A stretch of 52,499 bases of DNA, taken from contig CAJUPQ010000017.1 in NCBI GenBank assembly GCA_910588505.1, forward strand, positions 1-52,499, in the 5' to 3' direction. A program made the position numbers and the translations under genes. The notes beneath the pieces are model-generated. The model searched no databases and was not told the origin of the DNA. It saw only the letters and a program-made list of their open reading frames with translations. Source of the stretch: an uncultured Hungatella sp. Lineage in GTDB: Bacteria; Bacillota; Clostridia; Lachnospirales; Lachnospiraceae. Below, in pieces: positions 1-7,794 of this stretch. The first letter of the stretch is position 1; each line of letters opens with the position of its first letter.

Positions 1-145
1 AGGTATTGAATTTTCAAGGTGCATAGGCAAAATCTATGTGCGAAGTTTGAGTAAGTAACATGAACACATCCTCCAACGTTTTTCTTTATTGTACTTGAAA
101 TGTGGAGGAATTGCAAAATCTTTTCCGGTTTATCCGGGTTAGGGA
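1..145 (-). mobile_element. Truncated copy of the transposase-like element (5' end only)
   Basis: Bases 51-145 match 7736-7830 over 95 bp with no difference that I can see. The shared part covers the element's outer end, the ribosome site and the first codons of its minus-strand gene. At position 50/51 the match stops: the reading frame runs on into unrelated sequence and ends after about 20 codons. It is therefore the leftover 5' end of a second copy. Bases 1-50 hold a small hairpin (GCATAG/CTATG) that is not in the full copy. The rest of this copy is either deleted or was never here; the window edge prevents a choice. Confidence 0.8.
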
Positions 146-198
146 TTACTAAAATCAGGGACAAAAGTAATACTTTTTAAGGACAAACAGAAAATTCC

Positions 199-217
199 TT
201 GAAAAATAGTATATAAT
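199..217 (+). promoter_or_regulatory. Promoter-region motif shared with the blaR1-like gene
   Basis: The 14-mer TTGAAAAATAGTAT at 199-212 recurs exactly at 2406-2419, inside the promoter of the BlaR1-like gene. Here it runs into TATAAT (212-217), a perfect -10 box without a good -35 box at 17 bp. Coincidence is possible in AT-rich DNA, but the position relative to both genes suggests a shared control site. Confidence 0.4.
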
Positions 218-260
218 CTGTAATGTATTATTATAATTTATTAAGCAGGAGGTAAGTACA

Positions 261-800
261 ATGAAAAAGGTATTACGAATGGTTGCGATGGTGATGGTTA
301 TGCTCACATTTAGCATGACAGCATTTGCGGCGGAAACAGGAGAAGTGACTGGTGACGTAAAGGTAGAAAGGAGTAAATCAGATGTTCCACAACCTCGCTT
401 TCCAGGGACCGCTTCTATTTATAGCGTAAAAGCATATGCATATAGTACTGCATTGGGCGGATATATAAAGAATGCTTATACATACGTAACTAGATTTACA
501 GGCCAATTTGGAAATATGTCTTTAAATGCGGCAACAGCGGGTTATTTCCACGAATATAATTGTGATAAGCTGTATATTGAAGTCGAAATTGACAGTGGGA
601 GAGCTGATATGTATGAAGTATATGCAGGAGGTACATTAATTGGTAAAGGAGATTTTGGCCCATATTATGAAGGTTTTACAGATGTATTTAGTTTTTTAGT
701 ACCTGTTAATGGCAATGAAGCAAATTGGAAAATTGTACTTTATGATAGGGAAGACGCTTATCATGGTGTACCATTAACTGGATTCATTTCTGTTGATTAA
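261..800 (+). CDS. Small secreted protein of unknown function
   Basis: A 179-residue protein with a clear signal peptide: Lys-Lys at 3-4, a Met/Val/Leu-rich core to about residue 20, then Ala-Phe-Ala before a likely cleavage at about residue 24. The mature part is rich in Tyr, Gly and Thr and looks beta-rich; the single Cys (in YNCDK) argues against a disulfide within one chain. No lipobox, anchor or catalytic motif is visible. The start is fixed by AGGAGGTAAG at 247-256. It lies 22 bp before the next gene and probably shares its transcript. I do not recognise the family. Base composition is AT-rich, like the rest of 1-4200 and unlike the GC-richer core genes later on. Confidence 0.75.
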   Translation: MKKVLRMVAMVMVMLTFSMTAFAAETGEVTGDVKVERSKSDVPQPRFPGTASIYSVKAYAYSTALGGYIKNAYTYVTRFTGQFGNMSLNAATAGYFHEYNCDKLYIEVEIDSGRADMYEVYAGGTLIGKGDFGPYYEGFTDVFSFLVPVNGNEANWKIVLYDREDAYHGVPLTGFISVD

Positions 801-822
801 AATATTTTAGGAGATTATTGAA

Positions 823-1473
823 ATGCAGATATCCGTTCATACACCTAGAGACAGACAGATAAGGTTTTCTGATCAATCGAAAAGATCTATGCCTAGTCAG
901 AAAGGTGAGATGTTTTTTGAAAATATAATAAACGCGACAGAAAAGAAGGAAATAACTCAAAAGCAATCCGGCTGGATAGATTCCTGTATTGAAACGCTCA
1001 AAGATAAAGATATAGGTTCTCTGATGGGTGGAGTTTCAACAGACAAACCCCTCAATTGGGATGCAGACGGAACCTCAAAATTGACTCAGGAGCAGATTGA
1101 TTATTTGAGATCAACTTACGATCTTTCTGATATGAGTAAACAGGATTATTATGACTTAATGGCTGACCTTACTAACATGAATGCGATTTCTATAAAAGAT
1201 GTGATTTCGCAGTATGTGAAGCCGGTTGTTCCCGGTGTGGTGGTGCTGTCTGCAAGCCAGGCAAGATCAGAAGATTTCGGTCAGTTTAATAAGTATGGAA
1301 ATCTACAAGAGAATTTACTGCAGTATCTAAAAGATCTGAATTATATGAGTGAGAGGTTGAAAAATAGCCATTCTACTATGGACAGTTCCACCTTTTTCGC
1401 GTTTAAAGATTATTTGAATGATGAAAAATCCCTGGCAGGAAGATTGGAGTCTATTTTTGATCTGATTGCATAA
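823..1473 (+). CDS. Conserved-looking hypothetical protein
   Basis: A 216-residue cytoplasmic protein with no signal peptide or membrane segment. The first 50 residues are basic and low in order; the middle (about 80-125) has a compact mainly helical stretch with LTQEQIDYL and DYYDLMADLTNMNAIS. Short motifs of this kind occur in Clostridia proteins of unknown role; I cannot name a domain. The start at 823 follows TAGGAGATTATTGAA, a reasonable ribosome site. It is probably co-transcribed with the secreted protein 22 bp upstream and ends facing a hairpin shared with the convergent regulator. It could be a cytoplasmic partner of the secreted protein, but nothing in the sequence proves this. Confidence 0.7.
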   Translation: MQISVHTPRDRQIRFSDQSKRSMPSQKGEMFFENIINATEKKEITQKQSGWIDSCIETLKDKDIGSLMGGVSTDKPLNWDADGTSKLTQEQIDYLRSTYDLSDMSKQDYYDLMADLTNMNAISIKDVISQYVKPVVPGVVVLSASQARSEDFGQFNKYGNLQENLLQYLKDLNYMSERLKNSHSTMDSSTFFAFKDYLNDEKSLAGRLESIFDLIA

Positions 1474-1520
1474 GGACTGTGTTATATAATTTCAAGATCA
1501 GGTTTCAGTAGTTGAATGAT

Positions 1521-1556
1521 AAGGGGCATCCGTATTGAAAAACAGGATAGCCCCTT
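1521..1556. terminator. Hairpin between convergent genes
   Basis: AAGGGGCATCC (1521-1531) pairs with GGATAGCCCCTT (1545-1556) around a loop of about 13 bases, with a small bulge. It lies between the convergent genes ending at 1473 and 1566. The T-run after the stem is poor on both strands, so the terminator role is inferred from position. Confidence 0.5.
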
Positions 1557-1565
1557 ACAAGCAGT

Positions 1566-2276
1566 TTAAGAGAATTCAAGAAGTGAGCGTTTAAGCTGGT
1601 CAATATGTAACTTACTGGTGGTAATTTTTACAGTATTGTCCAATTCTATCTCGCAGTCAGTAATGCTTTTTACGTATTGGATATTCAATATGATACCTCT
1701 GTCCAAAAGTATTAAGTTTTTGCAGTTTAGATCCTGGTGGACATTTTTTAATGTTTTGCGTTCTGTTTCTTTCTGACCATTTTGCAAAACGAATACCGCG
1801 TTTTTATTATCTTTATAGATATATATAATATCCTTCAGGTAAAGTTTTATATATTTTCTATGATTGGAAATGATATATACGCGGTTATCTTTTAAGCGGT
1901 CCGTATGGGTAAATAAATCATCCAGAATCTTATTCCATTGTTGGCTTGTGCTGCATTTCAAAACATAGCGGAAAACGTCAAGATCGTATCCGTCAATGGC
2001 ATATCCGGTATGAGAAGACAGGAATATGATAATTGCCGGGCTGGGATGCTCTCGAATTTTCCTGGCTATGTCTATTCCGGAATAGCAGGGCATGTCAACC
2101 TCCAGGATATAGATATCAAACATGTTTTTTTCTTCAATATAGTCCATAAGAGCATCGCTGTCAGTGAATAATTGAAGATAGATAAAGATCCCCTTTTTCT
2201 GACAATAGCTTTTTATAATGGCTTCCAGGTGCTGTAAGTAATTTGGGTTATTGTCGCATAGCGCAATTTTGTGCAT
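1566..2276 (-). CDS. LytTR-type response regulator with Glu at the phosphoacceptor site
   Basis: An AgrA/VirR-like regulator: receiver domain at about 1-120, LytTR DNA-binding domain at about 135-235. The receiver has the acidic start (ALCDNN) and the late Lys (VLKCS). Where this family has LDIxMP, the sequence reads LEVDMP, so the phosphoacceptor Asp is Glu (residue 59 from the preferred start). Glu can mimic a phosphorylated state, so it may be constitutively active. I prefer the ATG at 2274-2276, which has AAAGGA nine bases upstream; the ATG at 2285 directly abuts that Shine-Dalgarno. No histidine kinase lies beside it, in keeping with an orphan. Likely targets are nearby AT-rich genes, but this is inference. 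Confidence 0.85.
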   Translation of the reverse strand: MHKIALCDNNPNYLQHLEAIIKSYCQKKGIFIYLQLFTDSDALMDYIEEKNMFDIYILEVDMPCYSGIDIARKIREHPSPAIIIFLSSHTGYAIDGYDLDVFRYVLKCSTSQQWNKILDDLFTHTDRLKDNRVYIISNHRKYIKLYLKDIIYIYKDNKNAVFVLQNGQKETERKTLKNVHQDLNCKNLILLDRGIILNIQYVKSITDCEIELDNTVKITTSKLHIDQLKRSLLEFS

Positions 2277-2345
2277 AGGTATCATTCCTTTCTATCTTTT
2301 TGCAGGAATATAGTTATATATTCGACGTGATTTTATAAAACTTAA

Positions 2346-2359
2346 TACTATTATTAGTA
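2346..2359. promoter_or_regulatory. Inverted repeat upstream of the blaR1-like promoter
   Basis: TACTA-TTAT-TAGTA is a perfect 5-bp inverted repeat 35 bp upstream of the -35 box of the BlaR1-like gene. BlaI/MecI-type repressors bind short dyads of TACA/TGTA character near their own promoters, so this is a candidate operator for the BlaI-like protein or for the divergent LytTR regulator. The region is AT-rich, so chance is possible. Confidence 0.35.
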
Positions 2360-2393
2360 AAATCCAATACAATCTAATAATAATGAAAAAATA

Positions 2394-2422
2394 TTGACAA
2401 GTTTTTTGAAAAATAGTATTGT
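2394..2422 (+). promoter_or_regulatory. Sigma-A type promoter of the blaR1-like gene
   Basis: TTGACA (2394-2399), 17-bp spacer, TATTGT (2417-2422). The expected start of transcription, near 2429, is only about five bases before the ATG at 2434, so the GAAGGAG at 2424-2430 would be mostly outside the transcript. Either the mRNA is near-leaderless or another promoter is used. Confidence 0.55.
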
Positions 2423-2433
2423 AGAAGGAGCAG

Positions 2434-3759
2434 ATGATGGTATTTCATAATCTTCTTTTGGTGATGTCTCTGTCAGGAAGTATCGTTTTTATTCTATATG
2501 TATTGCTGTATCCGGTTACAAGAAGATATTTTTCACAGAAATGGAGATATCGAGTGTTGAAGATAGCAGCAGTGTTTTATCTGGTGCCATTTTCGGAATA
2601 TAAGTACAGAGTAGTAGGATTGACGCGAACGGTCTTTCCACATTTTTTAGAAAAAGTTTGGCATATATCAGAGACTATTGATACAGAATACATGATTATT
2701 ACTCGTCCAGAGCACATTGAAATATCGCCTAAAGTTAGCTGTTTGAGAATATTAATGCTTTTATCAGTAATCTTTACAATTTATATTATATTGAAACACA
2801 TAATCATATATTGCAAAGTAAAAAGGATTTGTTATTCAGATAATGAAGATGGATTAAATCAAGAGTACAAAGAATTATTTTTTAAGATAAAAGACGAATT
2901 GCGTGTCAGACAGAACGTAAAAATGATCCATTCGGAATATTTTGATTCCCCCTTAACAAGCGGAATCTTATCCCCAGTAATCGTTCTTCCTATGTGGGCA
3001 GAAGATAAAATAGACAGAGATGCATATGAGTATATAATAAGGCATGAACTGATACATATAAAGCATCATGATGGGTTGGTTAAGTTTATTGGGGTATTGG
3101 TAATGGCGGTTCACTGGTTTAATCCTGTTAGTTATCTTTTCTTTAGAGAACTTTCAAGCATGTGTGAAATGTGTTGTGACAGTATTGTGGTTGCAGGTAA
3201 AGGGAAGAGGGAACGGAGTCAATATGAGTATTTACTTTTGGAAATGTCTTCGGCAAATAATATTTTCAGTGAAAGAGGATTTGGAACGGGATTGGCATCA
3301 AGCAGACGCAAAATAATTTTTAAAAGGAGAATTTTAGAAATGAGAAGAGAACAGAAACATAAGAAGTTTTTGGCTGTGATAATGTCAGGGATTTTTTGCA
3401 TGGCAGGAGCGATAACGGCTTTTGCATATATCCCTCCTGTGACAATGACGGTAGATGATGGGATTCCCATAAGAGGTGAGATTCAATTTTCAGCAGGAGA
3501 TGAAACTATAGAATCGCTGTTGTATAATGATTTTTTTACAGATGCAAAAGGAATAATATATGAAATAGCTGCTGATGATATAGAAGAGAAAGCTGGTTGT
3601 AACCATAATTATGTATCAGGCACAGCATCAAAGCATGAGCGGAATAGTGACGGAAGCTGTACACTATTTACATATTTTGCAGAAAGATGTGTTAACTGCG
3701 GACATATTATTTGGGGAGGACTGAAAAACATTGAAACAAATTTAGTTTGCCCACATTAA
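2434..3759 (+). CDS. BlaR1-like M56 membrane metallopeptidase (sensor/antirepressor)
   Basis: A 441-residue membrane protein of the BlaR1/MecR1 type. N-terminal membrane segments lie near 5-27, 40-55 and 105-127. The cytoplasmic M56 zinc protease follows, with HELIH at 204-208 and the third ligand region MCEMCCD (Glu245). A last membrane segment at about 319-341 leads to a short outer domain rich in Cys and His (CNH, CVNCGH, CPH), perhaps metal-binding. There is no penicillin-binding sensor domain, so beta-lactam sensing is not supported. In this family the activated protease triggers loss of the partner BlaI-type repressor, here encoded 15 bp downstream. The gene order, sensor before repressor, is the reverse of many blaI-blaR1 pairs. 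Confidence 0.85.
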   Translation: MMVFHNLLLVMSLSGSIVFILYVLLYPVTRRYFSQKWRYRVLKIAAVFYLVPFSEYKYRVVGLTRTVFPHFLEKVWHISETIDTEYMIITRPEHIEISPKVSCLRILMLLSVIFTIYIILKHIIIYCKVKRICYSDNEDGLNQEYKELFFKIKDELRVRQNVKMIHSEYFDSPLTSGILSPVIVLPMWAEDKIDRDAYEYIIRHELIHIKHHDGLVKFIGVLVMAVHWFNPVSYLFFRELSSMCEMCCDSIVVAGKGKRERSQYEYLLLEMSSANNIFSERGFGTGLASSRRKIIFKRRILEMRREQKHKKFLAVIMSGIFCMAGAITAFAYIPPVTMTVDDGIPIRGEIQFSAGDETIESLLYNDFFTDAKGIIYEIAADDIEEKAGCNHNYVSGTASKHERNSDGSCTLFTYFAERCVNCGHIIWGGLKNIETNLVCPH

Positions 3760-3774
3760 AAAGGAGATATCTGT

Positions 3775-4158
3775 ATGAATACGAAGTACGGACTGACTAC
3801 CACAGAATGGCAGATTATGGAACTGATGTGGTCAACAGACGTTCCTATGACTTTTCGGGAGATCATGGAAGTTGCAACTACAGAGTGGAATAAGACGTGG
3901 AAAGTACAGACATTGAACACGTTTCTTTTAGGTTTAAAGAAAATGGAGCTGCTGGGAGCGGACAAAGTTTTGCCATCCTGCAATGTGTACTACCCATTAT
4001 GTACAAAGGAGCAGCATATACATAACTGGACGAAAAAATTGGTGGAGCGGTATTTCGGTAATTCCTTTTCCCGCTTTGTAACGGCTTTTATCGGTGATGA
4101 AAAATTGTCGGATGAGGAAAAGGAAGAGTTAAGGAGAGAATTGAACAAGTTGTTGTAG
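3775..4158 (+). CDS. BlaI/MecI/CopY-family repressor
   Basis: A 127-residue winged-helix protein. The DNA-binding part spans about 5-80: LTTTEWQIMELMWS opens the domain, followed by TFREIMEV and a recognition region around TLNTFLLGLKKM. The C-terminal part (about 85-127) is helical and acidic/basic, as expected for the dimerisation domain cut by BlaR1-type proteases. The usual length is 120-140 residues. It follows the BlaR1-like gene after 15 bp with AAGGAGATATCTGT as ribosome site, so the two form an operon. It likely represses its own operon and perhaps the secreted-protein gene at 261, which carries the same 14-base promoter motif. Confidence 0.85.
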   Translation: MNTKYGLTTTEWQIMELMWSTDVPMTFREIMEVATTEWNKTWKVQTLNTFLLGLKKMELLGADKVLPSCNVYYPLCTKEQHIHNWTKKLVERYFGNSFSRFVTAFIGDEKLSDEEKEELRRELNKLL

Positions 4159-4163
4159 ACGGG

Positions 4164-4208
4164 CAGAGAGGCACAGTGATTTTATTCTGTACCTCTCTGT
4201 ATTTAAAC
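4164..4208. terminator. Bidirectional terminator hairpin
   Basis: CAGAGAGGCACAG pairs with CTGTACCTCTCTG around TGATTTTATT, directly after the repressor stop and before the convergent nuclease gene. The T-tract is weak (TATTTAAA). Confidence 0.65.
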
Positions 4209-4221
4209 TATTGGCATGTGA

Positions 4222-5895
4222 CTACCCCAACCTGCCGCGCAGCACTTCAACCTTGCACGCATGGCGGTTCTGTTCATCTTTTTTACTGTAGGCGATCCCT
4301 ACTGCAAGCACACGTCCGGTATACTCCGGATGTTCTCCAAACTTTCCCTCAAAACGGAGGGCGTACTGGCGGTCGCGGATTTGTTGGATGGCTTCCTCCG
4401 GGGTGTGGTTTACTTTTAACTCAATGATAATTGCGTCATCGCTTTTTATAAAGGGGTAGAAGATAAAATCCACGTAGCCCACTCCGGCTTTATCTTCCCG
4501 CTCAATACGATAGGAATCCAGCGCTTTCAGATACACCCATCTAATAATAGATGCCAGTTCCGCCTCATCGCTGTATGCCTGCAAAGGACTGTGGGTGTTA
4601 TGGGCATATTCCAGAAGTTCTACCATGGTCTTGGTGTCTCCGGATTTTGTGGCCGCAAGCATCCTGCCGGATTCTCTTGTAAGTTTGTGGACATTGCCAA
4701 GAGAGGGTTCCCGCTGGACCACCTCCGCGAATTTGTCCATCAATTCTTTGTTAGGGATGGAAACGTATCCCTTTTCATAGTTAAGAAATCCATAGACTAC
4801 CATGGCGGAAAAAATTTCATCCCTGGTTTTGAGTTCCATGGATGTGGCAGCGTATTCCTGTACTTTGGCCTGCACCGGGTTGTCCGCCACCATGAGCGCG
4901 ATATCATCCTTCACCGCGTCTGTATTGGCCCCTATATAATAAAAGATCTCATCATATGGTCCGGAACTGGTCCAATAGCTGCCTGGCTGATTATCGCTTA
5001 AGGCGCCGACTACGGACCGGGGATTATATAATTTTGTTCCGCCGGCTGTCTGATAACCGTCATACCACAGTTCCAGATCCCTGCGGGTCACCTGGGGCCT
5101 GGGCTCTGTCCGCAGGTATTTTTCATATAAACGGTCAACCTCCTCGTCGGTGAATCCGAAGTATTGGCTGAACTTCACTTTTGTGGCTATAGAGTATTCA
5201 AAAAACATATTCAGCTCGGAACCGCTGGAATATTTGGCAATGGGAAGGATCCCTGTCATGTAAGCCATCTCTACATAGGCTTTGTCTTTTAAAAGATTGC
5301 TGAGGAATTTTGTAAAACTTTCTTTATCCGCGTTCGTGGCAAAATCCTGATGGTAGATGTAATCCCACTCATCAAACACAAAAATGAATTTTTCACCTCC
5401 ACAGTATTCGTAAATTTTTGTAAAAACTCTCCAAACCGAATCGCTATCTTTGATGTTTGCATCAGGATATGCCATTGCAAGATCGTCCAGCAATGTTGTT
5501 TTTATCATATAGATATACTGCGCATAAGTGGTGATCTCATCGGGCATCTCATTGAACATGATGTGGATCACATTATGGCGGTTGAGATGTTCTTCAAACC
5601 AGTCATAACGCGCCGCGTTTAGATTGCTGAACAGGCTGCGGCTGTCAGCGCCTTTTCCGAAGTAAGATACGATCATATTTGCCATAACCGTTTTGCCGAA
5701 ACGGCGGGGTCTGGTGATGGCTACATATTTTTGTCCCTTTTCCTGGTTAAGGCTGGATTTTTCGATTCTGCTTTCATCCGTTTCTACCAGAGGAACCAGT
5801 TGGGCCAGTATACTTGACTTGTCCACAAAATAGGCAGACTCATAATCCCTGCGGAACAGGCCGTAGGCGCTTGTGCTGTTAAGATAAACCCCCAT
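4222..5895 (-). CDS. AAA-ATPase with C-terminal PD-(D/E)XK nuclease-like domain
   Basis: A 557-residue protein of the group with a predicted AAA-ATPase domain (PF09820 type) followed by a PDDEXK_9 domain (PF08011 type). The N-terminus YLNSTSAYGLFRRDYESAYF and the P-loop RRFGKT (to residue 69) are typical; FVFDEWD is the Walker B/sensor region. Near the C-terminus, VDFIFYP then IIIELKV gives the D..ExK nuclease pattern. The start ATG (5893-5895) has a strong GGAAAGGGGGGTGAAA site; the frame stays open upstream only because it runs into a MITE. Family members occur in many copies in gut bacteria; their cellular role is not settled, and defence or mobile-element association is only a suggestion. 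Confidence 0.85.
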   Translation of the reverse strand: MGVYLNSTSAYGLFRRDYESAYFVDKSSILAQLVPLVETDESRIEKSSLNQEKGQKYVAITRPRRFGKTVMANMIVSYFGKGADSRSLFSNLNAARYDWFEEHLNRHNVIHIMFNEMPDEITTYAQYIYMIKTTLLDDLAMAYPDANIKDSDSVWRVFTKIYEYCGGEKFIFVFDEWDYIYHQDFATNADKESFTKFLSNLLKDKAYVEMAYMTGILPIAKYSSGSELNMFFEYSIATKVKFSQYFGFTDEEVDRLYEKYLRTEPRPQVTRRDLELWYDGYQTAGGTKLYNPRSVVGALSDNQPGSYWTSSGPYDEIFYYIGANTDAVKDDIALMVADNPVQAKVQEYAATSMELKTRDEIFSAMVVYGFLNYEKGYVSIPNKELMDKFAEVVQREPSLGNVHKLTRESGRMLAATKSGDTKTMVELLEYAHNTHSPLQAYSDEAELASIIRWVYLKALDSYRIEREDKAGVGYVDFIFYPFIKSDDAIIIELKVNHTPEEAIQQIRDRQYALRFEGKFGEHPEYTGRVLAVGIAYSKKDEQNRHACKVEVLRGRLG

Positions 5896-5930
5896 TTTTG
5901 TTTCACCCCCCTTTCCTGCCGCGGGGATCC

Positions 5931-6095
5931 TAGAGCGTGTTTGAAAATTCATTCCCATCAGATGCATGCCCCACTTTGCGGCATATTGGGCCCTCATTCA
6001 GTCAACGTAGCCCCACTACGCCTCCCTCATTCGGGCCCAATCTTCCACAAACTGGGACCCACATCTGATGGAAAGCAATTTTCAAACACGCTCTA
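5931..6095. mobile_element. MITE with 17-bp terminal inverted repeats at a CTAG target
   Basis: The ends GAGCGTGTTTGAAAATT (5933-5949) and AATTTTCAAACACGCTC (6077-6093) are perfect inverted repeats, flanked by TA on each side (5931-5932, 6094-6095) within a rebuilt CTAG. Insertion at TA of CTAG with TA duplication is the habit of IS630/Tc1-type elements. The inner part is also an imperfect palindrome (CCATCAGATG / CATCTGATGG, TTGGGCCC / GGGCCCAA). It has no coding capacity of its own and lies in the leader of the nuclease gene. Confidence 0.85.
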
Positions 6096-6146
6096 GCATT
6101 GCGGCTGAAATATTTTGCTGTTTGGCGATCCAGTTTTATTGGTTTT

Positions 6147-6175
6147 ATGCTACCATAAAGTTTTGTTGTTTTCAA
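6147..6175 (-). promoter_or_regulatory. Possible promoter of the AAA/nuclease gene
   Basis: On the minus strand TTGAAA (6170-6175) and TAGCAT (6147-6152) are 17 bp apart. It points toward the nuclease gene, with the MITE lying between promoter and start codon. The -10 box is only a partial match. Confidence 0.35.
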
Positions 6176-6243
6176 GCGGCAGTTAGGCCACTTATCAATG
6201 ATTTTTGACGCAAAATGGCAAAATTTTTGCGTAAGAAAAATAC

Positions 6244-7746
6244 CTATGCCAATGCTGGTATAAGCACAAGGTTTTTGACGGTAAGTCCTGCGGCAATGAT
6301 TTCTTTGCCATAGGCTGTGGCCAAGTATTTGTAAGTGCCCTGCACCCTTTCGATGATTCCATGAAGACGGAGTCGTTTAAAAATCCTGGACATGGCTGAC
6401 GGACTGATATTTTCAAGATGCTGGCGGATATCCTTTCCCTGCATTCCAAAAGTCATGTATTCGCCCCGGCTAACAGCTTCCAGCACCTGTAGGTCACGCT
6501 CCGCAAAGAAATTCAGTCCGCGGTAAGAGCGCCCCTTGTCCACAACGGAATCGGTAACCTTTGTAAGGTTTTCCTTCCCGCCGCTGTGGTCATCGAAAGA
6601 TGAGATGAATTCCAGGTACCGGTAGTTTGCAGCTTTCATAATCGTGAACAGCTGGTAAAGGCTGTAAATGCTTTTTTTCAATGGAGCCTTTTGTTCCGAT
6701 GAACTGCCGTCCCTGTGTTCCACTTTCCGTTTTACCCGGAAAGTCCCAATATCATTGCAGGTGCTTTCTATCCGTAAGACATGACCAAACTTATCATACA
6801 TTTTGATTGATACATCACCCATATGGTGTTTGATTCTCGTTCCGAGGATCCGCTGGTTATAGTTCGTGCCGACTTCTTTCTTACAGTTATAGGTAATATG
6901 CTGTCCCAGGAAGGTGGCGATGTTGTCCGGCTTTACCGTAAAGATTGCCGTCCGGATGATCTCGTCATAAAGGGGTTCCAGGTCACCCGGCTGTTTGAAC
7001 ATGACGTCTGTTGCACACTCAATCTGCTGGATCGTCCATGTGTAGCTGAGGCCGAGTGTTTCAGGAACCGGACAATAGCGTTTTGCAAAAGCATCCAGAA
7101 CCTTATGGAGGTCTTCCGGATTGATCCTGTCTGAGAGTTTCTGGGCGGCTTCCACATCCGAGATTTCCAGGAAAGCATTATCATGCATGCGGTAAGTAAT
7201 GCCCTTCTTCTGCAGTTTATGGGCGAGCAGGTTATGGCCGTTCATATAGAACTGCAGGCGGAAAGGCGCCCAGGTAGGGACACGCAGATAGCAGAGTCCA
7301 AGTTCCTTGTCAATGAAATAGAAATAATAATGAAGACATTTGCTCTGGTCAAACTTAAGGAATGTCTTCCCTGTGGTTTTATCATGCCAAGGCTTATAAG
7401 TATTGCACTGTTCCATGGCGGAAAAGATGTGGATCAGACCCTTGGTCTTTCCGGTTTCCTGAATGATTTGCTGAATCCGGTCATCCTTGCGGAAAGCCCG
7501 AAGCTTACGAATGAATTCGATTTCAATGCCGTTTTCATCTGCGATGCGCTGGGCGTTTGCGCGGATTTGTTCCGTAAGAGGCTGGGAGAAATTTGAAAAA
7601 TCAAAAATACGGATGTTGTTGGCATTCAGATAGCCTGTCATGCCTTCGGCATGGCTCCATCCGGGGATATACCCCTGGATGATCATGCGGTCATAACAGG
7701 TGATTGTACCATAAATTTTGTCAGCGTATTTATCTGTAAGTAACAT
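6244..7746 (-). CDS. Transposase-like protein with C-terminal winged helix
   Basis: A 500-residue protein starting MLLTDKYADK. Positions about 1-410 have motifs such as YDRMIIQGYIPGW, FSAMEQCNTYKPWHDK, KCLHYYFYFID, GTRIKHHMG and IKMYDKFGHVLRIE; the last 85 residues form a winged helix (MSRIFKRLRLHGIIE). From memory, close relatives are widespread in gut and soil bacteria and are labelled hypothetical or MarR-like; I do not know them as a named transposase family. Multi-copy behaviour here supports mobility. The preferred start (7744-7746) has TGGAGGA seven bases upstream (7754-7760), which can pair with TCCTCCA in the same leader (complement of 7788-7794), hiding the ribosome site. No DDE triad could be assigned by eye. 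Confidence 0.65.
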   Translation of the reverse strand: MLLTDKYADKIYGTITCYDRMIIQGYIPGWSHAEGMTGYLNANNIRIFDFSNFSQPLTEQIRANAQRIADENGIEIEFIRKLRAFRKDDRIQQIIQETGKTKGLIHIFSAMEQCNTYKPWHDKTTGKTFLKFDQSKCLHYYFYFIDKELGLCYLRVPTWAPFRLQFYMNGHNLLAHKLQKKGITYRMHDNAFLEISDVEAAQKLSDRINPEDLHKVLDAFAKRYCPVPETLGLSYTWTIQQIECATDVMFKQPGDLEPLYDEIIRTAIFTVKPDNIATFLGQHITYNCKKEVGTNYNQRILGTRIKHHMGDVSIKMYDKFGHVLRIESTCNDIGTFRVKRKVEHRDGSSSEQKAPLKKSIYSLYQLFTIMKAANYRYLEFISSFDDHSGGKENLTKVTDSVVDKGRSYRGLNFFAERDLQVLEAVSRGEYMTFGMQGKDIRQHLENISPSAMSRIFKRLRLHGIIERVQGTYKYLATAYGKEIIAAGLTVKNLVLIPALA

Positions 7747-7753
7747 GAACACA

Positions 7754-7794
7754 TCCTCCAACGTTTTTCTTTATTGTACTTGAAATGTGGAGGA
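7754..7794 (-). promoter_or_regulatory. Leader hairpin masking the transposase ribosome site
   Basis: In the minus-strand transcript TCCTCCA (7794-7788) pairs perfectly with the Shine-Dalgarno TGGAGGA (7760-7754) around a loop of 27 bases. The same hairpin is kept in the truncated copy (69-109). It would lower translation from transcripts reading into the element, a protective trick known from other insertion sequences. Confidence 0.6.

Noticed and set aside
2434..4158. Beta-lactam resistance operon
   Set aside because: The BlaR1-like protein lacks the penicillin-binding sensor domain and no beta-lactamase or PBP gene is adjacent.
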